Part shown: positions 7,019 to 12,174 of the stretch, piece by piece | Layout: every line of letters starts with the position of its first letter | Position numbering within the stretch: the first letter of the stretch is position 1 | Source: Anaerolineales bacterium | GTDB taxonomy: Bacteria > Chloroflexota > Anaerolineae > Anaerolineales > DRMV01 | DNA: 12,174 bases | NCBI GenBank assembly: GCA_027026295.1 | Contig: JALVOR010000234.1 | Span: forward strand, 1 to 12,174 | Reading direction: 5' to 3' | Program-made: the position numbers and the translations under genes | The notes under the pieces: generated by a model | Told to the model about the DNA's origin: nothing | The model's database searches: none | What the model saw: the letters and a program-made list of their open reading frames with translations, nothing else

Positions 7019-8944
7019 TTGGCGGTTGTTTTGTTGATGATTGCAGACGCGGTCACCCGTGACCTTCTGGAGCGAGGGCTTCAGGGGGGCAGTTTTGAAG
7101 CGCTGTTGCCCGACGATACGGTTTGGTCAGGCTCCAGGGGCAATTTGTTGCCTGCTGGAGCACACGCAGACATTGCCTTGGTGGACGAAGCGGCGCTGCC
7201 GCTGGACGTTTTGAAGGATTTCGTTAACGTCAACCCCCACGTGCCGTTGGTCCTTTTCACTGCCGAAATCAGCAAAACGGTTTTGTTGCAGGCCATGCGC
7301 CTTGGCGTGGTGGGCGTCATTACGGCGCCTGTGCGTTATGAGGCGTTGGTGAGCGCTTTGCGCGCCGCAGTGGAGCGGCAAGATGCCATTCGCAAGTGGG
7401 CGTTGGAAGAATCGCAGCGCAAAACCCGCACCCTGCGAACACAGATTGACGAACTCAAAACCCTGCTCACAGTGGGGCGGGCGTTGACTTCCGAACTGAA
7501 CCTGGAAGAGGTGCTGACGGCGGTGGCCTCAGCAGCGGTGGAATTTACCGGCGCCGAGGAAAGCACCCTCTTTTTGCTGGACGAGAAGACCGGGGAATTG
7601 TATTTGCGGGCTTCCCATGATTTTTCGGGCGCGACGAATGCGCTGCGGCTGCGGGTAGACGATACGCTTGCCGGGCAGGTGCTGCGTACCGGCAAACCGC
7701 TGGTGCTGGATAGCGACACGCTGGAGAAAATCAAGACATCGTACCTTGTGCATGCCCTCATTTATGTGCCGCTTGTCATTCATGGCCGGGTGATTGGCGT
7801 GTTGGGGGTAGATAACCGCACCAGGCGGGGTAATTTTACGCCGCGCCATGTGGAGCAACTGACTGCCCTGGCCGAATATGCCGCCGTGGCGTTGGAAAAC
7901 GCCCAACTCTTTACCGAAGTGCAGACCGAGCGCAAGAAACTGACGTCGGTCATGCGGAACATCAAAGAAGGCATTGTGATTGTGGACATGATGGGCGAGA
8001 TCATGCTCATCAACCATGTGGCTCAAATGGTGTTGGATGTTTCCGAATCGGTGGCTGGCGAGACTTATCGCAACTGTTGCTCCAGCCTCGACTTGCGGGA
8101 AGGCATTCGCCAGGGCCTGGAAGGCCACGAATATCACACGGAAATCAGCGCTGCTGACGGGCGGGTGTTCAGTGTGCGGGTAACGCCGGTGCCCGGCGTG
8201 GGTGCGGCGGTAACCATGCACGATGTGACTCACTTCAAGGAACTCGACCGCCTGAAGAGCGAATTCGTGAGCACGGTTTCCCACGATTTGCGCTCGCCGC
8301 TGACCGCAATTTTAGGCTATGTGGAGTTGCTTGAACGGGCAGGCCCCCTTACCCCGATGCAAAAGCGCTTTGTTGACCGTGTGCGGGCGAGTGTGGAAAA
8401 CATCACCGCGCTTATCAACGACTTGCTGGATTTGGGGCGCATCGAAGCGGGCCTCGATACTGAAAAAGAGGTGGTTTCCATTGCCGAAATCGTGCGTTAC
8501 GCGGTGGAGGGCATGAAGTCCCAGGCTGAGGAAAGGCACCAGGAACTGGTGCTGCACATGGGCGAAAATATCCCCATGGTGATGGGAAACATCGTGCGTT
8601 TGCGTCAGATGCTGGACAACATCATCGGGAACGCGACGAAATACACCGGGGAAGGCGGGCGCGTCGAGGTGACGGTGGAAAGCCGCAACAATCAGGTTGT
8701 CATTCGGGTCAGCGATAACGGCCCCGGCATTCCGACTTCGGAGCAGCCTTACATCTTCAACAAGTTTTTCCGCGCCAGCAACGTGGCTTCGGAAAAGCCC
8801 GGCACGGGGTTGGGGCTGGCTATCGTCAAATCCATCGTCGATGCCCACCACGGGCGGGTGTGGGTGGAGTCGGAGGTCGGCAAAGGCACGACCTTTACGG
8901 TGGTGTTGCCCGGCCTGGAAGGCAGCGCGCCGCCTGAAGCCTGA
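7019..8944 (+). CDS. Soluble sensor histidine kinase (degenerate REC-GAF-PAS-HisKA-HATPase)
   Basis: A 641-residue cytoplasmic kinase with no membrane helices. Residues 1-120 fold like a receiver (AVVLLMIADAVTRDLL..., IALVDEAAL, VLFTAE, GVITAPV) with D56 and T81, but the conserved Lys is Ala (A103) and the first acidic position is Ala (A9). A coiled coil precedes a GAF domain (about 160-300) and a PAS domain (about 305-405). HisKA has H422 (TVSHDLRSPLTAILGY). HATPase has N538 (IIGNATKYTG), DNGPGIP and GTGLGLAIVKSIVDAHHGR, all intact. The TTG start at 7019 is supported by AGGAGA (7008-7013), which overlaps the stop codon of the first kinase; the in-frame ATG at 7037 would cut into the first beta strand. 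The two kinases are probably translated together and may form heteromers or a relay. Confidence 0.93.
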   Translation: MAVVLLMIADAVTRDLLERGLQGGSFEALLPDDTVWSGSRGNLLPAGAHADIALVDEAALPLDVLKDFVNVNPHVPLVLFTAEISKTVLLQAMRLGVVGVITAPVRYEALVSALRAAVERQDAIRKWALEESQRKTRTLRTQIDELKTLLTVGRALTSELNLEEVLTAVASAAVEFTGAEESTLFLLDEKTGELYLRASHDFSGATNALRLRVDDTLAGQVLRTGKPLVLDSDTLEKIKTSYLVHALIYVPLVIHGRVIGVLGVDNRTRRGNFTPRHVEQLTALAEYAAVALENAQLFTEVQTERKKLTSVMRNIKEGIVIVDMMGEIMLINHVAQMVLDVSESVAGETYRNCCSSLDLREGIRQGLEGHEYHTEISAADGRVFSVRVTPVPGVGAAVTMHDVTHFKELDRLKSEFVSTVSHDLRSPLTAILGYVELLERAGPLTPMQKRFVDRVRASVENITALINDLLDLGRIEAGLDTEKEVVSIAEIVRYAVEGMKSQAEERHQELVLHMGENIPMVMGNIVRLRQMLDNIIGNATKYTGEGGRVEVTVESRNNQVVIRVSDNGPGIPTSEQPYIFNKFFRASNVASEKPGTGLGLAIVKSIVDAHHGRVWVESEVGKGTTFTVVLPGLEGSAPPEA

Positions 8945-8969
8945 GATGCCAGCCTGATGACAGAAACAA

Positions 8970-8999
8970 AAAAACAGCGCCGTGAAAGGCGCTGTTTTT
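8970..8999. terminator. Bidirectional terminator between convergent genes
   Basis: The stem ACAGCGCC / GGCGCTGT (8974-8981 with 8988-8995) has a 6-base loop and is extended by A-T pairs on both sides. A runs on the left and T runs on the right mean that each strand reads as a GC hairpin followed by T residues. It lies 25 bp after the second kinase and 18 bp after the end of the minus-strand gene, so it can serve both. Confidence 0.9.
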
Positions 9000-9017
9000 G
9001 CTTGAAACGTTACCGTT

Positions 9018-9929
9018 TTACCGGTGCCGCTTGTATTGTCTTCTCGCCGAAATGAAAACCCATGTGCCGCATGCAGCAAGCAAGAGCAACAAGAGTACCA
9101 GGAACGCAGCAGGGTGGGTAAAGAGCAGCGCCAACGCTCCCACTGCCCCTAACGCTGTCAAGAGGCTGGTCAGGTTGGCAATGGCGCTGAACGCAAACGC
9201 TTCTTTCACCGAGATCCGGGCCGCGCGGTTGAGAATAAAGTACGCCCCGCCCTCGAACAGAAAGGCAAACGCTTCGCCCGCGGCAAAGGCGAGGCGCACA
9301 TCGAAAACCAGGAGCGGCATCACAAGCCAGATGACCGGCAGCGAAATCAGGTTGACGATGAGCACATGGTTTGCCTTGATCTTTCGCCACCCTCTGGCAT
9401 CGGCCGCCACCCATACCAGGGCTTCTACGCCCAAGGTCCACGCGAGCGCCAGCCAAAAGAGGAAGAAGAGCCAGGGGTCAACGAACTCGAAAAAGGTGTA
9501 GTCGGAAAGCGGTATCTCTTCTACCTGCAGTGCCCCGCCCTGCACCATGACGTGGTATTTCGCGCTGTAAGATTTTTGAGTAAAGACATTACTCAATAAC
9601 CGTTGCCCATTGAGTTGTACCACCAACTGGTAGTATTTCCGGGAAGGCATGCCCGCGGCAAGGCAATGGCCGTCTTTGCATGTCAGCCAGATTTTCTCCC
9701 AGGGTTCGTGTTCTTCCTCCGGCGGTGGGAAGAGGGTAAATTGCTCACAAGTTGGCGTTTCGCACACCCGCAGCGCAATGTCGGTGATGTTGGGCGTTCC
9801 CCCGTCGGTCTGGAAGTAAAAGGTCATGCTGGGCGGCGGCGGCCCGGCGTCGGCTTTGGCGCGCTGCCAGGGGAAGATGCTCAAAAACAGCACCAGCGCC
9901 AGCGCAGCGAAAAGTTGGCGTTTGGACAC
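9018..9929 (-). CDS. Membrane protein of unknown function with N-terminal signal and 'ADAGPPPP' motif
   Basis: A 303-residue protein that I cannot name. An N-terminal signal (LFAALALVLFLSIFPW, residues 6-21) ends at A-K-A, with likely cleavage before D27-A-G-P-P-P-P. An extracytoplasmic domain (27-150) has four Cys in two pairs (C56/C61 and C84/C89), suited to disulfides or metal. About four to five membrane helices follow (about 152-175, 188-210, 214-233, 248-270, 275-294), with buried acidic or polar residues E169, N193, E219 and E226, and a basic C-terminus. Buried carboxylates suggest a transport or enzymatic membrane domain, but this is inference. I recall proteins with the same ADAGPPP-type mature N-terminus in other Chloroflexota, without a known role. 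The start is GTG 9929, with CGGAGA spaced 6 bp; no upstream promoter is clear. Confidence 0.85.
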   Translation of the reverse strand: MSKRQLFAALALVLFLSIFPWQRAKADAGPPPPSMTFYFQTDGGTPNITDIALRVCETPTCEQFTLFPPPEEEHEPWEKIWLTCKDGHCLAAGMPSRKYYQLVVQLNGQRLLSNVFTQKSYSAKYHVMVQGGALQVEEIPLSDYTFFEFVDPWLFFLFWLALAWTLGVEALVWVAADARGWRKIKANHVLIVNLISLPVIWLVMPLLVFDVRLAFAAGEAFAFLFEGGAYFILNRAARISVKEAFAFSAIANLTSLLTALGAVGALALLFTHPAAFLVLLLLLLAACGTWVFISARRQYKRHR

Positions 9930-10007
9930 GTTTTATCTCCGTTCATCTCTTCTGATAAGGAGAAACCGCAGATTAAGACTCTATCTGTAACTATTCAGCC
10001 TTTGGAA
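9930..10007. other. Upstream region of the membrane protein gene
   Basis: Contains the ribosome site (9936-9941 on the minus strand) of the membrane-protein gene. A weak inverted repeat, CTATCT...AGATAG, spans about 9982-10013. No promoter on the minus strand is convincing. Together with the repeats that follow, this makes 648 bp (9930-10577) without a gene. Confidence 0.4.
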
Positions 10008-10210
10008 GATAGGCCACGGATAACGCGGATAAAACGGATAGCCGCGAATTTTTAGGACGCCAAGAGCGCCAAGATGTCGCCAAGGCCGCCAAGAAATGGA
10101 AGGAAGCGATGTGCTTTTTATCGTTTTTCGCTTAATCGGCGCTAATCTGTGCCAATCTGTGAAATCGGTGGATATTTTTCTGCGAAATCTGTGGAATCTG
10201 TGGTTTCTCC
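10008..10210 (+). repeat. Interspersed repeat, copy 2
   Basis: Segments occur in order: GGATAACGCGGATAAAACGG, GGACGCCAAGAGCGCCAAGA, a T-rich stretch (TCGTTTTTCG), then AATCTGTG units (10143-10203). The second and last parts match copy 1 at 3090-3278. The whole also matches, reversed, the copy at 10364-10551; for example AAGCG..GTG.TTTT...CGTTTTTC is shared with that copy. No coding potential that I would defend. Confidence 0.75.
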
Positions 10211-10256
10211 CTGCTTGGGCTGAGCAGTTACCTCTATCTGGAAAATATCGTGGTAA

Positions 10257-10343
10257 TGTCATTGCGAGCCCCGAAGGGGCGAAGCAATCCCCTTTTCGGC
10301 CGTCAGGAGACTGCTTCGGCGGCTACGCCGCCTCGCAGTGACA
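10257..10343. repeat. MITE-like element with terminal inverted repeats and two inner hairpins
   Basis: An 87-bp unit has ends TGTCATTGCGAG (10257-10268) and CTCGCAGTGACA (10332-10343), inverted with one mismatch. The next inner segments GAAGCAATC and GACTGCTTC are also inverted with one mismatch. Each arm has its own hairpin: CCCC-GAA-GGGG (10269-10279) and GGCGGC-TAC-GCCGCC. The 'TCATTGCGAG...GAAGCAATC' pattern is a widespread bacterial repeat type. No transposase is encoded here, so any movement would need help in trans. Confidence 0.8.
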
Positions 10344-10363
10344 CAGCGATAGGCTCTAAGCAA

Positions 10364-10551
10364 ATGAACACAGATTGGGTGAAAAACGCTGAAAAACACC
10401 ACGCTTACTTCCGTTGCTTGACAGTCTTGGCGCCCTCTTTGCGACCTTTGCCTTCTTTCTTTGCGCCTTTGGGTTAACCTCTTGGCGGCCCTGGCGTCAT
10501 CTTGGCGTCTCAAAATCCGCGCATCCGTGACGATCCGCGTCATCCGCGGCC
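10364..10551 (-). repeat. Interspersed repeat, copy 3 (inverted relative to copy 2)
   Basis: The reverse complement reads GCGGATGACGCGGAT..., GCGGATTTTGAGACGCCAAG, ATGACGCCAGGGCCGCCAAG, a tract of CGCAAAG-type units, AAGCG..GTGTTTTTCAGCGTTTTTC and CCAATCTGTG. This is the same order as copy 2, with an added CGCAAAG tract. Copies 2 and 3 thus form an imperfect long inverted repeat with the MITE-like element between them. Confidence 0.7.
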
Positions 10552-10577
10552 TGTTGCCTGATGGCTGAACGGTTGCC

Positions 10578-11903
10578 TCATTTCAGCCCCGGCAGCAGGG
10601 CAGGCAGGGCGTCGGGGGCATATTGCGCCACGGTTTCGGCTTCCAGGGCATTGGCGCGGCAAATGGCAGCGTAAAACTCGGCGCTGCTGCGGGGCGTGCG
10701 CGCCTGGGTTTCTCTGTCCAACGCCCAGAGGCCGAAGCGCCGTGTCCAGCCGTGGTGCCACTCGAAGCCATCCACCAGCGTGTGGTGCAGGTAAGCCCGC
10801 ACGGGCCAGTTGAAGTTGATGGCCTGCCAGACCTGGTGCAGGTGCTCTGCCAGATAGCGGGGGCGCAGGGTGTCAGTGGCATCTTCCACCCCGTTGGCGG
10901 TGATGAAAATCGGCACGCCAAAGCGCTGCGCCCAGCGGATGCCCTCGAACAGCCCTTCGGGAACCAGCGCCATATCTTCGTGGCCGCTCAAGGGCACGCC
11001 GCGCGGCGGGCGGCGGCGGGCATACCACGGCGCAAAGGGCGAGAAGCCCACCACTTCGGTGGTGGTGTAATTCAAGCCGAGGAAGTCGAGGGTGTTGCCG
11101 AGTTTGGGGGCGCGGTAGGTGCCCACCCACGCCAACAGCAGCCCGGCGCTCGCCGCTAAGGGGAAATAATTGTTGAACCAGCGGTTGAGAGTGCTGGCCC
11201 ACACGCGGTCGGGGGGAAACCAGGGGCGGGCGGCCTTCAGCGGGCGGTAATGCGTTGCCAGCCCGACCTGCGCCTCGGGCTGCAGGCGGTGGATGGTTTC
11301 ATAGGCAGCGGCATGGGCGGCGGCGAGGTGTTCGGCCACGCGCAGCGCGGTTTTGAAATCGCGCTTCCCCGGCGGAAAAAGCCCCGCCACATAGCCCAAC
11401 GCAGCGAAAGTGTTGGGTTCGTCGAAGGTGCACCAGATGGCGGCGTAGTGTTTGAGGGCGTCCACCACCTTAGAGGCATAAGCGGCAAACAGGCGCGGCG
11501 CATCGGCGTTTTCCCAGCCGCCCATTTCGGCAAACCACAGCGGGTCGTCGAAGTGGTGCAGGGTCACGATGGGCGTGATGCCCCGTTCCTGCAGGCCGCG
11601 CGCCATCTGGCGGTAATGTTCTAAGGCGTCTTCCGCCCAGCGGTCGGGGGCCGGCTGCACCCGGCTCCACGCTACCGAAAAGCGCAGGGCGCTGTGCCCG
11701 CTTTCGGCGGCGCGGTCGAAGTCTTCCCGCCAGCGGCCGCCCCACCAGCCCGCCGCCTGCCCGGCGGTGTGGCCGTCCTGCACTTTCCCCGCGGCTTCCC
11801 ACGGCTGCCAGGCATCGCCTGTGCTGCCGCCTTCCACCTGACGGGCGGCGGTGGTGGTGCCCCACAGAAAGCCTTTCGGGAAAACGTATCTGACGTCGGC
11901 CAT
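10578..11903 (-). CDS. Glycoside hydrolase family 1 (beta-glucosidase-like) protein lacking the catalytic nucleophile
   Basis: A 441-residue GH1 TIM barrel without signal peptide, hence cytoplasmic. Family motifs are FPKGFLWGTTTAARQVEGG with sugar-binding Q22, LRFSVAWSR, TLHHFDDPLWF with H117, WCTFDEPN with acid/base E162, DFLGLNYTTT with the active-site Tyr, and GFEWHHGWTRRFGLWALD near the C-terminus with the Glu of the FEW motif. Two active-site positions are unusual. The nucleophile motif, normally I-T-E-N-G, reads I-T-A-N-G (A336, codon GCC at 10896-10898). The Asn before the acid/base is Asp (D161). The rest of the barrel is intact and in frame, so this is not an obviously decaying gene. 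It may be a non-hydrolytic sugar-binding or regulatory protein, a transferase-like enzyme, or an enzyme with another nucleophile (E340 is close). ATG 11903 lies 3 bp after the preceding stop, indicating one operon and translational coupling. Confidence 0.92.
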   Translation of the reverse strand: MADVRYVFPKGFLWGTTTAARQVEGGSTGDAWQPWEAAGKVQDGHTAGQAAGWWGGRWREDFDRAAESGHSALRFSVAWSRVQPAPDRWAEDALEHYRQMARGLQERGITPIVTLHHFDDPLWFAEMGGWENADAPRLFAAYASKVVDALKHYAAIWCTFDEPNTFAALGYVAGLFPPGKRDFKTALRVAEHLAAAHAAAYETIHRLQPEAQVGLATHYRPLKAARPWFPPDRVWASTLNRWFNNYFPLAASAGLLLAWVGTYRAPKLGNTLDFLGLNYTTTEVVGFSPFAPWYARRRPPRGVPLSGHEDMALVPEGLFEGIRWAQRFGVPIFITANGVEDATDTLRPRYLAEHLHQVWQAINFNWPVRAYLHHTLVDGFEWHHGWTRRFGLWALDRETQARTPRSSAEFYAAICRANALEAETVAQYAPDALPALLPGLK

Positions 11904-11906
11904 GGT

Positions 11907-12174
11907 TCAGGAAACCACTTCGCCCAGGGCGTCCAGCAGGCGGGTGAGGTGGTCGTAATCGTCCCGCAGCAGGGTAATCAGGTGGCGGGTGGCGCGGGAA
12001 ACCCACCCGGCATCGCCGCCGTTGCGGTGGGCTTCCTGCGCCTGGCGCAAATGCACGGCAAGCAGTTCGTCCATGGGGAAATCCTGCGCCCGCAAGATGT
12101 GGCGGAAGTAGCCCAGTCGCCCCACGGTGGTGAATTCGCGCACTTCTGCGGGCGTGCAGAGGTAGAGGTTGGCG
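11907..12174 (-). CDS. Unidentified protein, C-terminal part (5' end outside window)
   Basis: The frame is open to the right edge of the window (codons from 12173), so the 88 residues seen are the C-terminal end of a longer protein. GTG 12143 is a possible start, but the frame upstream (ANLYLCTPAEVREF) reads as ordinary protein, so an internal position is more likely. The visible part is mainly amphipathic helix, rich in His, Arg and Leu, without membrane segments or Cys clusters (ELLAVHLRQAQEAHRNGG, ATRHLITLLRDDYDHLTRLL). I recognise no family. It ends 3 bp before the GH1-like gene, so the two are very likely co-transcribed and may act together. Confidence 0.7.
   Translation of the reverse strand, partial: ANLYLCTPAEVREFTTVGRLGYFRHILRAQDFPMDELLAVHLRQAQEAHRNGGDAGWVSRATRHLITLLRDDYDHLTRLLDALGEVVS

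Noticed and set aside
7529..8284. Minus-strand frame opposite the second kinase
   Set aside because: His/Gln-rich translation typical of antisense frames; GAF and PAS domains are clear on the plus strand.
8998..9501. Plus-strand frame opposite the membrane protein gene
   Set aside because: Ser/Asn/Lys-rich translation without structure; the minus-strand frame has a signal peptide, membrane helices and a good ribosome site.
10143..10203. CRISPR-like spacing of AATCTGTG units
   Set aside because: Units are 8 bases, irregularly spaced and part of a longer dispersed repeat; there are no spacers of equal length and no cas genes.
10096..10477. Small open frames in the 9930-10577 spacer
   Set aside because: They run through repeat copies and the MITE-like element, have no ribosome site and no protein-like pattern.
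10896..10898. Sequencing error or frameshift as the cause of Ala336 in the GH1 protein
   Set aside because: The frame is continuous on both sides and the flanking FIT-NG and D..D residues align; Glu to Ala with codon GCC needs two substitutions, so a single miscall does not explain it.
10623..11159. Plus-strand frame opposite the GH1-like gene
   Set aside because: No motif or ribosome site; the GH1 frame on the minus strand is unambiguous.

Overview
The window is GC-rich, gene-dense bacterial chromosome. Its gene complement points to Chloroflexota, most likely Anaerolineae: a mevalonate-pathway decarboxylase of the KYWGN type, an alpha/beta-type glycyl-tRNA synthetase, large soluble GAF/PAS histidine kinases with receiver-like N-termini, an 'ADAGPPPP' membrane protein, and intergenic spacers full of decayed interspersed repeats. 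This assignment is inference from gene content, as there is no marker RNA in the window.

Layout, left to right. (1) 1-1986 (+): the 3' nine-tenths of glyS, interrupted in frame by a perfect 28-bp palindrome at 832-859 and closed by an intrinsic terminator. (2) 2098-3075 (+): a diphosphomevalonate/phosphomevalonate decarboxylase, probably with a leaderless mRNA. (3) 3076-3350: a repeat-filled spacer ending in an extended -10 promoter. (4) 3351-4913 (+): lysS, followed 12 bp later by a 97-residue protein that looks like a free-standing histidine-phosphotransfer (DHp) hairpin. (5) 5330-8944 (+): two adjacent soluble histidine kinases, the second starting at TTG 9 bp after the first ends, closed by a hairpin that can terminate in both directions. 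(6) 9018-9929 (-): an exported or membrane protein of unknown function. (7) 9930-10577: about 650 bp without a gene, holding two inverted copies of an interspersed repeat around a MITE-like double hairpin. (8) 10578-12174 (-): a GH1-family protein lacking the catalytic nucleophile, downstream of and nearly touching an unidentified gene that runs off the window.

The genes fall into housekeeping functions (glyS, mvaD, lysS), a candidate cytoplasmic phosphorelay (4926-8944), and an accessory minus-strand block. Three points deserve most attention. The GH1 protein has Ala at the nucleophile position and Asp-Glu-Pro instead of Asn-Glu-Pro. The DHp-only protein sits beside two kinases whose N-terminal receiver-like domains both lack the conserved lysine. 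The palindrome in glyS is translated as a peptide insertion. None of these amounts to proof of a new system, but each yields a specific test.
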